A DNA stretch of 64,000 bases from Candidatus Nitrospira allomarina (GCF_032050975.1 NZ_CP116967.1:3283001-3347000), one strand, 5' to 3'; positions 37,069-46,717 are shown, counted from the stretch's first letter. Notes: a model not told the origin generated them from the letters alone. Numbers and translations are program-made.

Positions 37069-38172
37069 CTAGCAGATTCGCGGCAATTGATCCCCCACCA
37101 GCGTATCCACGATTCGTGTACCTCCGAAGGTAGTGGCAAGCATTACGATTCCCGCCGGTGAGGCGTTGACACTCCCGATGATGGCACTGTGTTTGCCTAG
37201 GGGATGGTCCCGCATGGCCTCAATAAGTTCGTGAGCGTTTTCATATGGGACCGCTGCCACAATTTTTCCCTCATTGGCCAGGTACAGGGGATCAAGGCCG
37301 AGAATTTCACAGGCTCCTCGAACGGTTTCTCGAATAGGCACATGGGCTTCGTTGATCTGAATCGACACCTTCGAGGCCGAGGCGAATTCATTGAGGACGG
37401 TGGCCAATCCGCCGCGCGTGGCATCCCGCAAACAATGAATATTGGAGCAGACATCCAGCATATGGGACACCAGATCGTGGACTGGCTGGGTGTCGCTTTG
37501 AACATCGGCTTCCAGGGCCAATTCGTTTCGAGCCAGAAGAATGGCCACGCCGTGGTCACCGATAAAACCGTTCGTAATGATGGCATCCCCGGCCTGAGCC
37601 CTAGTTGCGGCCATGGCAACCCCTTCTCGAATTACGCCGATTCCTGCGGTGTTAATGAAGAGCTTGTCCGCGGAACCTTTTTCAACGACTTTGGTATCTC
37701 CCGTAACAATAGAGACCTCTGCCCGATCAGCCGCCTGTTTCATAGCCGAGGCAATGAGGGCGAGCGTGTCCAAGGGAAAACCCTCTTCAATCACCAACCC
37801 GCATGACAAAAATAGCGGGCGTGCTCCGCTGACCGCCAGGTCATTAACCGTCCCGTTCACGGCCAATTCGCCAATGTTGCCTCCCGGAAAAAACAACGGA
37901 TCCACGACATAGCTATCCGTCGTAAATGCCAGCCGGTCACCATGTTGGAGCAATTGTCCCAACGGAATCGTGGCCTGATCTTCTAAGTTATCGAGGATGG
38001 GATTATTAAAGGTTGGGACCAACAGATTCTGAATGAGATCTCGCATGGCTTTGCCGCCACTTCCATGAGCCAGGGTAATCCGTTCATCGTTAGTAGTTCG
38101 GTTCAGCATGGGCTTGGTCTTGACGAAATCCGGTTGAGGAGAAGTAAGCGATTCAGGATTTATCATATTCAA
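37069..38172 (-). CDS. hypE: Hydrogenase maturation protein HypE (carbamoyl dehydratase)
   Basis: HypE receives a carbamoyl group from HypF on its C-terminal Cys and dehydrates it with ATP to thiocyanate, the source of the CN ligands of the NiFe site. The 367-residue protein ends in the obligatory PRIC. It shows LAHGSGGKAMRDLIQNL at the N-terminus, DSYVVDPLFFPGGNIGELAVNG, IVTGDTKVVEKG and LRDATRGGLATVLNEFA. The gene follows hypD by 26 bp. An N-terminal extension of about 25 residues precedes the usual start, so the ATG could lie further downstream. Confidence 0.95.
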   Translation of the reverse strand: MNMINPESLTSPQPDFVKTKPMLNRTTNDERITLAHGSGGKAMRDLIQNLLVPTFNNPILDNLEDQATIPLGQLLQHGDRLAFTTDSYVVDPLFFPGGNIGELAVNGTVNDLAVSGARPLFLSCGLVIEEGFPLDTLALIASAMKQAADRAEVSIVTGDTKVVEKGSADKLFINTAGIGVIREGVAMAATRAQAGDAIITNGFIGDHGVAILLARNELALEADVQSDTQPVHDLVSHMLDVCSNIHCLRDATRGGLATVLNEFASASKVSIQINEAHVPIRETVRGACEILGLDPLYLANEGKIVAAVPYENAHELIEAMRDHPLGKHSAIIGSVNASPAGIVMLATTFGGTRIVDTLVGDQLPRIC

Positions 38173-38198
38173 CCGGTTCTTTACATTCTTATTATGGC

Positions 38199-39344
38199 TT
38201 ACACTGGGCTTCTTGCCGGATGCAGATCTTCTTCGGGAATCCAGCCGTAGTTGTAGTAGGCGGCACAGGCGCCTTCCGTGGAAACCATCAACGCTCCCAA
38301 GGGATTTTGAGGAGTGCAGGCCGTGCCAAATACCTTACATTGACTCGGCTTAATCACCCCCTTCAACACTTCCCCGCATTGGCAGGACGTGGGATCGGCA
38401 ATTTTCAGATTGGGAAGAGGAAATTTTCGTTCAGCGTCAAACGCAGAAAATTCCTCACGGACTCGGACCCCGGAGTGATCGATAGACCCCAACCCCCGCC
38501 ATTCAAAAAACTCCCGCAGTTCAAACACTTCTTGAATAGCCTCTAACGATTGCGTGTTCCCATCAGGAGGAACAATCCGTGTATATTGATTCTCGACTTC
38601 ACAGCGTCCCTCCGCCAATTGTTTCAGAACCATCCACACGGATTGTAAAATGTCCAGTGGTTCAAACCCGGCGATGGTGATGGGCTTTCGATAATATTCA
38701 GCGATAAATGAGTAGGGCTTGGTTCCGATCACCATACTCACATGGCCCGGGCCCAAAAAGCCGTCAAGCTGAAGATCAGGAGAATCCAGGATGGCCTTGA
38801 TCGTGGGAATGATTGTGATGTGGTTACAAAAAATCGAGAAATTTTTGATTCCTTCTTGCTTGGCCTGGAGTATGGTCAACGCCGTACTGGGCATGGTGGT
38901 CTCAAACCCAAGCCCGAAAAAGACCACTTCTCTGTCAGGATTCACTCGCGCAAGATTCAGGGCATCCAATGGTGAATAGACCATGCGCACATCGGCTCCC
39001 TCGGCTTTGGCCTGTAGGAGATTTTTTTTGGAGCCGGTCACCCGCATGGCATCCCCGAATGTGGTCATGATCACCTCGTCCCGTTCAGCCAGAGCAATAC
39101 CGTCATCCACGCGGCCTCGTGGCAGGACGCAAACCGGACAACCCGGTCCGTGAATGAATTCGACTTCCTTCGGGAGCATTTTATTGAGGCCATAGCGAAA
39201 AATCGTGTGAGTATGCCCGCCGCAGACCTCCATGATCCCAATGGGCCGATCGCGGCAGATGGGTCTCCGTTTCACCAGTCTCTCAATTTCCTGGAGAAGG
39301 ATCCGGGCTTTTTGGGGATCCCGAAATTCATCGACGAATTTCAT
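38199..39344 (-). CDS. hypD: Hydrogenase formation protein HypD
   Basis: HypD carries a [4Fe-4S] cluster and, with HypC, assembles the Fe(CN)2CO unit. Start is ATG 39344 (MKFVDEFRDPQKA), which overlaps the preceding SIS-domain gene stop in ATGA; a longer open frame begins at 39437 but has no HypD homology. The 381-residue protein shows EVCGGHTHTIFRYGL, HGPGCPVCVLP, DGFLGPGHVSMVIG, and the Cys-rich region DPTSCQCGEVLKGVIKPSQC with FGTACTP. The arrangement matches known HypD proteins. Confidence 0.95.
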   Translation of the reverse strand: MKFVDEFRDPQKARILLQEIERLVKRRPICRDRPIGIMEVCGGHTHTIFRYGLNKMLPKEVEFIHGPGCPVCVLPRGRVDDGIALAERDEVIMTTFGDAMRVTGSKKNLLQAKAEGADVRMVYSPLDALNLARVNPDREVVFFGLGFETTMPSTALTILQAKQEGIKNFSIFCNHITIIPTIKAILDSPDLQLDGFLGPGHVSMVIGTKPYSFIAEYYRKPITIAGFEPLDILQSVWMVLKQLAEGRCEVENQYTRIVPPDGNTQSLEAIQEVFELREFFEWRGLGSIDHSGVRVREEFSAFDAERKFPLPNLKIADPTSCQCGEVLKGVIKPSQCKVFGTACTPQNPLGALMVSTEGACAAYYNYGWIPEEDLHPARSPV

Positions 39345-40033
39345 GGGGTGTCCTTTTTCGCGGCCGACACGCCCCGATGAGCAGCCAGGAGGGTGTGCAC
39401 GAGATCCCAAAGAATGTGATAGATCAGGACGTGACATTCCTGGATCCGGTGAATACTCTCAGTAGGCACAACCAGGCAATGATCAATGGCAGAAGAGGTT
39501 GCCATGGCTCCCCCAAGTCCCCCGGTGAGGCCAATGGTGGTCACCCCCATCTCCTTAGCTTTCCTAAAGGTCCGCATAATATTTTCGGAATTGCCGCTCG
39601 TGGACACGCCGATCACCCCGTCCCCGGCCTTTCCCTGTGCGATCAGCTGGCGCACAAAAATGTGATCAAACCCCACATCATTTCCTACAGCGGTCATCAT
39701 GGCCTGATCCGCCGCAAGATTGACGGCAGGAAGCGCAGGGCGCCCGGTGGTCACGGGATGTAAAAATTCGACGGCAATATGGGCGGCATCACAGCTCGAT
39801 CCGCCGTTGCCCATCGTAAACAGCCGTCCCTCATGTTGATAAATGTCCGCTACGGCCATGGCAGCGGCCACAACTTTTTCGGCCTGTGCGTCAAAAAATG
39901 TTTGGATGACCTGGGTGCTATCTTGCGATTTCATTCGCACCGATTCAAGCAATCCGGATGTTACGGGTGCCGAATCTTTCGGGGACGGCTGCAGGAAGGG
40001 ATAGAGGGAGGCTAATGTTTTTTGATTAGACAT
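39341..40033 (-). CDS. SIS-domain phosphosugar-binding protein (GmhA/DiaA-like) in hyp cluster
   Basis: A 230-residue protein with one SIS domain, like sedoheptulose-7-phosphate isomerase. Seen: FTMGNGGSSCDAAHIAVEFLH, AVGNDVGFDHIFVRQL, GVSTSGNSENIMRTFRKAK and GLTGGLGG. It is placed between hypC and hypD, with an ATGA overlap into hypD. SIS genes in hydrogenase maturation clusters recur in several bacterial groups, and their role there is unknown; ordinary heptose biosynthesis cannot be excluded. An N-terminal extension of about 35 residues precedes the SIS domain. Confidence 0.85.
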   Translation of the reverse strand: MSNQKTLASLYPFLQPSPKDSAPVTSGLLESVRMKSQDSTQVIQTFFDAQAEKVVAAAMAVADIYQHEGRLFTMGNGGSSCDAAHIAVEFLHPVTTGRPALPAVNLAADQAMMTAVGNDVGFDHIFVRQLIAQGKAGDGVIGVSTSGNSENIMRTFRKAKEMGVTTIGLTGGLGGAMATSSAIDHCLVVPTESIHRIQECHVLIYHILWDLVHTLLAAHRGVSAAKKDTP

Positions 40034-40044
40034 GCGGCCATCCT

Positions 40045-40326
40045 TTAGGAGGTATTCGACTGACGCATCGCCTGGATTTCTGTTTGCACTTCTCCCATTT
40101 CAGTCAGCAACTCTATTGTCCGCTTAGCTTCCTTTTCGTCAATCCGACTCATGGCAAACCCCACGTGAATCAGCACCCAATCCCCGACACAGGATGCAGG
40201 AGAATGCTCCTCATCGACAATGCAGGCGATATTCACTTCCCGTCGAACACCACCCACATTCACGATTGCGAGCTTATGCTCCTCATTGCTGATTTCTACA
40301 ATTTGCCCAGGGATGCCTAAACACAT
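40045..40326 (-). CDS. hypC: Hydrogenase maturation chaperone HypC
   Basis: HypC binds HypD and the large-subunit precursor and carries the iron unit. The 93-residue protein starts MCLGIPGQIVEI with the essential Cys2 and has VGDWVLIHVGFAMSRIDEKEA, the usual core. It overlaps hypF by 10 bp and is followed 11 bp later by the SIS-domain gene, consistent with one transcript. Confidence 0.95.
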   Translation of the reverse strand: MCLGIPGQIVEISNEEHKLAIVNVGGVRREVNIACIVDEEHSPASCVGDWVLIHVGFAMSRIDEKEAKRTIELLTEMGEVQTEIQAMRQSNTS

Positions 40327-42743
40327 GTGGATCGAACCTCCTTGGTCCTTTTCAAGGAACGAGCTGCGGCAATCGCGGCTTGTCCAAGGGCAATGCCACC
40401 ATCGTTCATTGGAACCTGTTTGTGGGAAAGGACGGTGAATCCTTCTGCCGTCAACTTGGCCTTCACAAGTTCAAACAACACCTGATTTTGAAACACGCCA
40501 CCTGAAAGGACCACCGTTTGATGCCGGTCATGACCGTCAGGAGATTGTGAGCACTGTGTGACCATGTGACAAATCACCTTGGCAAGCCCCTTATGAAACC
40601 GTGCGGCCATGACCGGAACCGGTGTGTGGAGAATAAGGTCGCCAAAAAGCGCCTGCCACATTCCTAACGGTTCGACATAGGGTAATCCAGAGTGCTTCAG
40701 GCGCGGAATAGAAAATGGATACGCCAACGATTCGTCCTCATGATGAAGTGTGTCATCATCCACCAGAGCCTCCATCTCCATTGCAGCTTGCCCCTCATAT
40801 AACACGTGCTCGGTGCAAATACCCATCGCAGCAGCGGCGGCATCGAACAACCGACCGCAGGAACTCGCCAACGGACTATTAATCCGGTGGCTCAACATGC
40901 GATTCAGCATCATGCGAGGTTTTTTCTCGAGAAGATCAAACAATGGCAGATCGGAGTAGTTCATCGCAAACTCCGCCCACCCCATTTCTGCCATCACATG
41001 CGCATAGGTGTTTCGCCACGGTTCTTTAATTGCCTGAGTTCCGCCGAGCATCGGTACGGGTTTAAAGGACCCAAGACGAGTAAAGCCCCCATAATCCGCC
41101 AGCAAAAATTCTCCGCCCCAAATTGTGTTGTCTTCCCCATAGCCCAACCCATCCAAGATAACCCCAAGGACCGGTTCAGTATTTAAACGAACCCCGTTTT
41201 CGACCAGACAGGCCGCGAGATGAGCATGGTGATGTTGGATATCGAAAGTCGGCAGACGGTGGAAGTTGGCATGGACCCGCCCGAACTTACTCGACAGGTA
41301 TTCCGGGTGCAGATCAACGGCGATGCTGTCAGGCTTGTGCTCAAACAGGTGTTGGTAATGCGAGATGGCCCGTTGATAATCGGCATAGGTCAAAGAATCC
41401 TCCAAATCGCCAATGTGATGGGAGAGCAGGGCTTGTCCATCTTTGAGTAAGCAGAAGGTATTTTTGAGTTCACCGCCCATAGCAAGAATAGCAGGACTGT
41501 GTTCGAAGCCCGAGGGAAGCCATATGGGTATGGGCGCAAGCCCTCGACTCCGTCGCAGCACTCGTGGAACCTGCTCCATGACTTTGACCACCGAATCGTC
41601 AACACGTTGGGCAATTCCCCGATTATGCAGGACCACAAACTCGGCAATGTTTTTCAAATGTACTTTGGCCTGGTCATTGTCGATCCACTGGGGTTCGCCG
41701 GCATGGTTACCGCTGGTTAATACAATGGGGTGAGCCATGCGATGGAGGATCAAATGGTGCAGCGGTGAGTTGGGTAACATACATCCATAGGTGGACATGC
41801 CGGGAGCGACACTTGGTGCAAGAGCCCTCTCCGCATGGCGCTTGAGGATAACAATGGGGGCCGCCGGGCTTTGTAAGAGTTCGGCTTCCCTCTCCCCTAC
41901 CACACAATACCGGCGAATCACTTCCAGGTCGCGCGCCATTAATGCCAGAGGCTTTCCTTCCCTGTGTTTCAAGGCACGAAGCCGGCTGACCGCGTCCTCC
42001 CGGGTGGCATCGCAGGCAAGTTGGAATCCGCCTAATCCTTTCATGGCCAGAATGTGCCCTTTCCGGAGGAGAATGCCGGCCGCATCTGCCTCATCCAACA
42101 TCGTGTAGGAATGCACCGCCACGGGTTTTCCGTCCATACGTTCAATCCATACCTTCGGTCCGCATGCATGGCACGCGATCGGTTGGGCATGAAATCGGGG
42201 GTTTTGGGGGTCCTGATAGTCCTTGAGACAGGCATCGCATAGAGGAAAATCCTTCAGTGTGGTGGAAGGCCGGTCATAGGGAATCCCTTCCTGAATCGTC
42301 AGGCGGGGTCCGCAATGCGTGCAGTTGGTAAAGGGATAGCGGTAGCGCCGGGCAAAAGGATCAAATATTTCCTTCACGCAGTCCGGACATGGGACGGTAT
42401 CCGGAACAATGCCGGTTTGCACAGGACTTCTGTCGGTACCGGCAATGACAAACGTGTCTTCCGGGACGTCAGACAGGGAAATGCCGCTTGAGAAGATTTC
42501 GGCAATTTTAGCGAGTGGCGGAGGATTGTGAGTCAGTTCATGAATGAAATGCCTGAGGTTATTTTCCTCGCCTGCGACCAGAATTTGAACACCGTTTCCA
42601 TTGTTGGAAACACGACCTCGAAGATCAAAGCGTTGAGCCAGTTGCCAGACCCTCGGACGAAAACCGACTCCCTGGACCAATCCAGACACTTGGATATTGA
42701 ATGCCTGTTCGTTGGAACTTCTTACTGTTACTGTTTCCATCAT
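40317..42743 (-). CDS. hypF: Carbamoyltransferase HypF
   Basis: HypF transfers carbamoyl from carbamoyl phosphate to HypE through carbamoyl-adenylate. The 808-residue protein has an N-terminal acylphosphatase domain (QVSGLVQGVGFRPRVW), paired zinc fingers (CPDCVKEI, CTHCGPRL, CDACLKDY, CHACGPKVW), a YrdC-like domain and a C-terminal Kae1-like domain with HHHAHLAACLVENG and VVLSGGVFQNQVLFELV. It is the first gene of the operon; start at ATG 42743, followed by a second ATG. The carbamoyl phosphate could come from CarAB encoded in the same window. Confidence 0.96.
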   Translation of the reverse strand: MMETVTVRSSNEQAFNIQVSGLVQGVGFRPRVWQLAQRFDLRGRVSNNGNGVQILVAGEENNLRHFIHELTHNPPPLAKIAEIFSSGISLSDVPEDTFVIAGTDRSPVQTGIVPDTVPCPDCVKEIFDPFARRYRYPFTNCTHCGPRLTIQEGIPYDRPSTTLKDFPLCDACLKDYQDPQNPRFHAQPIACHACGPKVWIERMDGKPVAVHSYTMLDEADAAGILLRKGHILAMKGLGGFQLACDATREDAVSRLRALKHREGKPLALMARDLEVIRRYCVVGEREAELLQSPAAPIVILKRHAERALAPSVAPGMSTYGCMLPNSPLHHLILHRMAHPIVLTSGNHAGEPQWIDNDQAKVHLKNIAEFVVLHNRGIAQRVDDSVVKVMEQVPRVLRRSRGLAPIPIWLPSGFEHSPAILAMGGELKNTFCLLKDGQALLSHHIGDLEDSLTYADYQRAISHYQHLFEHKPDSIAVDLHPEYLSSKFGRVHANFHRLPTFDIQHHHAHLAACLVENGVRLNTEPVLGVILDGLGYGEDNTIWGGEFLLADYGGFTRLGSFKPVPMLGGTQAIKEPWRNTYAHVMAEMGWAEFAMNYSDLPLFDLLEKKPRMMLNRMLSHRINSPLASSCGRLFDAAAAAMGICTEHVLYEGQAAMEMEALVDDDTLHHEDESLAYPFSIPRLKHSGLPYVEPLGMWQALFGDLILHTPVPVMAARFHKGLAKVICHMVTQCSQSPDGHDRHQTVVLSGGVFQNQVLFELVKAKLTAEGFTVLSHKQVPMNDGGIALGQAAIAAARSLKRTKEVRSTCV

Positions 42744-42784
42744 GAAAGCATGGCTCCGTCAATGTCCCACAGGCCAGCAAAAAC

Positions 42785-42848
42785 ATTCGTCGGGGATTGC
42801 AGGTCAATGAACTTGGCCAGGACCCCGGAGACATTTCCGTACTGGAGT
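42785..42848 (+). pseudogene. Relic of the acs 3' end (copy A)
   Basis: The plus strand reads LQVNELGQDPGDISVLE, matching the last codons of acs at 34782 (LKAKELGQDPGDISTLEE). Only about 20 codons survive, and upstream bases show a weak match IRRG to IMRR. It lies between hypF and the metallophosphatase gene. Confidence 0.75.
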
Positions 42849-42898
42849 GTGAGTTCTCTCTATCCCTTACACAATACGGTGTCCCTGTACAGCAACGC

Positions 42899-44278
42899 TT
42901 ACCGCGACCGACACCGGGCATTCTTGTCATCGATCCTGCATTTCGTGACACTCCCTCCGCCAGCGTCGAATACGTTTACACTCCAGGCACCTCGTTGACG
43001 GGGCACGAAACCAAAAAATCCGTGGACCGAGACCATCATGGCGTGCGTCACAGTCTCGCCGTCAATGACCCTCCCCTCAAGTCCCCTGGTAACAGCTGGA
43101 AGCAATTTTGTGCCACTGATGCCTACGACCATCTGAGGGGGGCGACGGCCGGTGAAGCTCAACACCTCACCCACGTGAATATGGGCGGTGAGGACGAGGT
43201 CTACCGCCGGGGGCAAGCGGCCCGACAGGCTTGAGGCAGTCAATGCATCCTGCGTAGTCACGTTGATATCTTCCACAGCTACGGGTGGAATCATCTGATT
43301 GCCGCACGCATCGGTTTTTGCCTCGGGGACGATACTGTGAGCCGGCCGCCATGCCCAGATGGGGCGGTGACTGAGGAGCCATGTGGGACCCCTTGCGAGC
43401 TTCGCTGCCCGTTCGAAATCTTGCGCATAGCGATTGACCACCACGTGCGGCGAGAGCGAAGTATCATCGGCCTGTACGGTATCCATGACGACCAACTGCA
43501 GATTTTCGAACTCCAAGGCATAGGGATCACTGAAGTCACTGCAGGCTGCGAATTCAAAAGGGTCGAGAAAACGGACGTACCCCAGTCCGGCGCGCTCACA
43601 TGTCTCGTGGTCACCCCTTACGAAGACGATGGGGGCCGCCTCGAGCATCGGTATTCCCGGATCGAAGAACTCCACATTCCAGGTCGCCATCCGCATACCC
43701 GGACTGTTGTATGGACTGCCCTGGCAATTCTCGCAACCATCGGGGCACTTTTGCTCGCGATAGATGTAATCTCCTAACTGAATAATTAGATCCGGCTGCC
43801 ATTCCGCTACACGCTGCGCAACCTTGGCGAACTCCCAATCGTCCGGGTCACCACAGTTTTGGAAACCGTCGTCGAACGCACTCCCCGCCTTCATGCGACA
43901 GCCGGTGTCTCCGACCACCGCGATTCGCCGTGGATTCCGAGAAACCGGGCGCAGGTCACGACCGGCAACTTCGATCCGGTCGGTCTCATACGGTACAAGG
44001 AGTTCGCAGACCAGAACATCAAAATCCGAATTCGGTTGCGCACGCACTTTCATCCGCGCAGGGCGGCCATCGAAAAAGGCCAAGGGGCAATGCTCACCTT
44101 CGGTTATGGCGCGTACGAGTCCGCGATAAGGCGGCACAACCTGCACCCACACATTGCGGACTTGTGAGTCAGTATGGGCGGAAGCCGATTCGAACCCGGC
44201 CGAGCCCAACCACGCGCAAGTCACGAGTAGCAGGATTTGAAGCTTTGGCAAGACTGTTCGCTTACGACGAAACCACAT
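42899..44278 (-). CDS. Secreted calcineurin-like metallophosphatase
   Basis: A 459-residue protein with a signal peptide (residues 1-34, cleavage near ASA-HT). Metal-binding motifs of calcineurin-like phosphoesterases are all present: VVGDTGCRM, LIIQLGDYIY, VRGDHETCE, WLLSHRPIWAW and VLTAHIHVGE. Twelve or more Cys in the mature part suggest disulfides and a periplasmic or surface location. GGAGG precedes the ATG. It seems richer in GC than its neighbours, lies between two acs relics and has no operon partner, so it may be an acquired gene. Substrate is unknown. Confidence 0.85.
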   Translation of the reverse strand: MWFRRKRTVLPKLQILLLVTCAWLGSAGFESASAHTDSQVRNVWVQVVPPYRGLVRAITEGEHCPLAFFDGRPARMKVRAQPNSDFDVLVCELLVPYETDRIEVAGRDLRPVSRNPRRIAVVGDTGCRMKAGSAFDDGFQNCGDPDDWEFAKVAQRVAEWQPDLIIQLGDYIYREQKCPDGCENCQGSPYNSPGMRMATWNVEFFDPGIPMLEAAPIVFVRGDHETCERAGLGYVRFLDPFEFAACSDFSDPYALEFENLQLVVMDTVQADDTSLSPHVVVNRYAQDFERAAKLARGPTWLLSHRPIWAWRPAHSIVPEAKTDACGNQMIPPVAVEDINVTTQDALTASSLSGRLPPAVDLVLTAHIHVGEVLSFTGRRPPQMVVGISGTKLLPAVTRGLEGRVIDGETVTHAMMVSVHGFFGFVPRQRGAWSVNVFDAGGGSVTKCRIDDKNARCRSR

Positions 44279-44380
44279 CCTTTACCTCCAGAAACAAAAA
44301 GGTAGACATCTATGCCCTACGGTACCTCTCAATAGAGTTCATTTCAAGATGTATGTCATTGCGAAGTTATGCCTCTTAAA

Positions 44381-44706
44381 CATATGCAAATCAGCGCCGG
44401 AAACAGGATCAGAACCGCAGAAATCGAAAGGGCTCTCTTTAGCCATGAGGCGGTGGTGGAAGTCGTCGCTATCGACAACCCGCAGCCGAGCGCGGGAGGA
44501 CAGATCACGACCCTTGCCTTAAACAAAGACAGCAGGAAACGCCGATCTCATTTAAAGTTTGCAGGATCCTGTCTTAGGGGAATTCGGCAGGATCGCCGGC
44601 GCCGGAAAATTTAAAATGTCCCGTCGCTTCCCAAAATCCGATCCGGCAAAATTATGGATCGGGTGAAGGGGGCCAGGAACCCGGAGATACTTTAATACTG
44701 GAAGAA
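44381..44706 (+). pseudogene. Relic of the acs 3' end (copy B)
   Basis: The plus strand carries GNRIRTAEIERALFSHEAVVE, which matches acs codons near 34455 (GNRIGTAEVESALVSHEAVVE), and continues in DNA similarity through the RSGKIMRR region to the acs stop, with several frameshifts, including one in the NKDSRKR part. About 325 bp remain of the last third of the gene. It is nonfunctional. Confidence 0.85.
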
Positions 44707-45157
44707 TGGGAAAGGTTATTTATCAGCACATGAATTGGTATATATGGGAATCACCGCAGGCTCTATGTTTCCTGCCCAGGATGGTGCCTACGATCAATTA
44801 AAGGAACAACCCTTTCTAACCTAGCCAAACACGAAAATTCCTTCAATGCCATACCCATTTCTGCTTGACACTTACCTTGCTTCCTTCCAACAGGTACCAA
44901 AACAGAAATTTCAAAATATCTTGCTCCCCAATGTCCTCACGTTTTTCTTTTGTCTCACCGCACCTGTAAAAATTCCCAATCGACCAGTTAATAGGCCCTG
45001 TTGCGTTCCAAGCGCCCTAAGGAGACAATAGACGGCTGGTGCCCCCATTCATCGTTTCTTCGCACGCATTGACCTATCAGAAAAAGCTGGAAAAATAACC
45101 TTATAGAATAAAAGCTTGTGACTCAACTCTTATCGTGCACACAATGTCTTGAACGAC
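44707..45157. other. Intergenic stretch before xdhA
   Basis: About 450 bp without a credible gene. A TATAGA hexamer near 45100 could be a -10 box for the xdh operon, but no convincing -35 box is spaced correctly. No terminator or RNA gene was recognised. Confidence 0.4.
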
Positions 45158-46717
45158 ATGCCAAATCTGACTTCATTTGATGGCTCTGAGAATTCTGCCA
45201 TCCGTTTTGTTCTGGGTGGGGAAATCAAAACCTTAGCCAACATTGATCCCTCTATGACTATTTTGCGCTATCTGCGGGAAATAGGGAACCGAACCGGAAC
45301 GAAAGAGGCTTGTGGGGAAGGAGGTTGCGGGGCCTGCACAGTGGTTTTGGCGGATTTAAACAATGATGGACGGCTTCGCTATCGCACCATCAATTCCTGT
45401 CTTCACCCATTACCTCAGGTGGATGGCCAGGTGCTTCTCACGGTGGAAGATCTGAAGACGGTCGATGGACACCTGCATCCTGTGCAACAAGCATTGGTTG
45501 AGGCTCATGCCTCGCAATGCGGATATTGTACCCCGGGCATTGTCATGAGTCTGTTTGCGCTTTACCAATCCGGGGAACTCCCCGAGAGAGAAGCGATCGT
45601 CAATGCGTTGACCGGAAATCTATGTCGCTGTACCGGCTATCGACCAATCATTGATGCCGCCTTGGGCCTGTTTGAAAGCGATCGTCCAACCGTCGTGGAG
45701 GGCAACCAACGAATGAACAAAAGTCCCGGGTTTTCCGGGCGAGTGGCTACAGATGAAAGTACACTTCGTAAATTATTAGATTCCATCAAAAGATCCCATC
45801 GACTATCCATACAAGGAAGGACGAGCACGGGGAAAACGAATCGTTATCTGCTCCCTTTGGATCTAGCCGAACTTTCCGACATGCTTGGACAGTATGAAAA
45901 CCCTATTCTCCTTGCCGGTGGCACCGATATTGGCCCCACCGTTTCGCAGAAATCACAGAAAAATGAAACGATAATCTTCATCGGAAAGGTCAAGGAGCTC
46001 CGGGGTATCTTTCTCTCCGATTCAGGTATCACAATCGGTTCGGCGACGACCCTGACGGAAGTCTATCCGGTCATCGCCCGTTACTATCCCGCCTTTGGAG
46101 ATTTATTGCTGCGTTTCGGGTGCCCGGCAGTTCGTAATCTGGCAACCATCGGTGGGAACATTGCCGGCCGGTCACCCGTCAGTGATACCGCCACGGCCTT
46201 GATTGCCCTCGACGGCATGATGGCGTTACGTGTTGCCAACACGCAACGAACCGTGTCGGTGGAAGCCTTTCTGACAGGTGCCAAGCATGATGTTCTCGCT
46301 CCCGGCGAGCTTATCGAATCCATTTTCCTTCCCCTTCCAAAAGAAGGGAGTATGTTCTTTGCGTATAAAATTACCAAACGGCACGATTGTGATATTGCGG
46401 CGATCAGCGCGGCCTTCTCTATGGAACTGAAAGACAACCGGATACACCAGGTGCGTGTGTGCTATGGCGGCATGTCCCCTTACGTGAAGCGGGCTGCTCA
46501 CTGTGAACATGCGTTGACCGGCATGCCCTGGGCTGCAGATACGATAGAAACAGCGGGTCACCAGTTAGCGAAAGATTTTGAACCAACCACCGATGGGCGT
46601 GCCTCCCCGGCCTATCGAATGTTGGTCGCCAAAAACCTCCTTCAACGATGGTATCTTGAATCAACCCTTCCACCGGAAAACCTGCAGGTCAGGGCGTACC
46701 AAAAGACCTATGAGTAA
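45158..46717 (+). CDS. xdhA: Xanthine dehydrogenase small subunit (2Fe-2S and FAD domains)
   Basis: The 519-residue protein combines two [2Fe-2S] domains with a FAD domain, as in bacterial XdhA, oxidising hypoxanthine and xanthine and passing electrons to NAD. Cluster ligands are Cys52, 57, 60, 81 (CGEGGCGACTV) and Cys121, 124, 156, 158 (CGYCTPG, LCRCTGYRP). The FAD part shows LAGGTDIGPTV and TIGGNIAGRSPVSDTATAL. I start at ATG 45158; a TTG nine bases upstream is also possible. It overlaps xdhB by eight bases. The long linker between the clusters and the FAD domain (about 185-225) is as in XdhA. Confidence 0.92.
   Translation: MPNLTSFDGSENSAIRFVLGGEIKTLANIDPSMTILRYLREIGNRTGTKEACGEGGCGACTVVLADLNNDGRLRYRTINSCLHPLPQVDGQVLLTVEDLKTVDGHLHPVQQALVEAHASQCGYCTPGIVMSLFALYQSGELPEREAIVNALTGNLCRCTGYRPIIDAALGLFESDRPTVVEGNQRMNKSPGFSGRVATDESTLRKLLDSIKRSHRLSIQGRTSTGKTNRYLLPLDLAELSDMLGQYENPILLAGGTDIGPTVSQKSQKNETIIFIGKVKELRGIFLSDSGITIGSATTLTEVYPVIARYYPAFGDLLLRFGCPAVRNLATIGGNIAGRSPVSDTATALIALDGMMALRVANTQRTVSVEAFLTGAKHDVLAPGELIESIFLPLPKEGSMFFAYKITKRHDCDIAAISAAFSMELKDNRIHQVRVCYGGMSPYVKRAAHCEHALTGMPWAADTIETAGHQLAKDFEPTTDGRASPAYRMLVAKNLLQRWYLESTLPPENLQVRAYQKTYE

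Noticed and set aside
42797-43234. 145-codon plus-strand frame over the metallophosphatase 3' end
   Set aside because: Only its first 20 codons make sense, as the relic of the acs end; the rest is antisense to the phosphatase gene.
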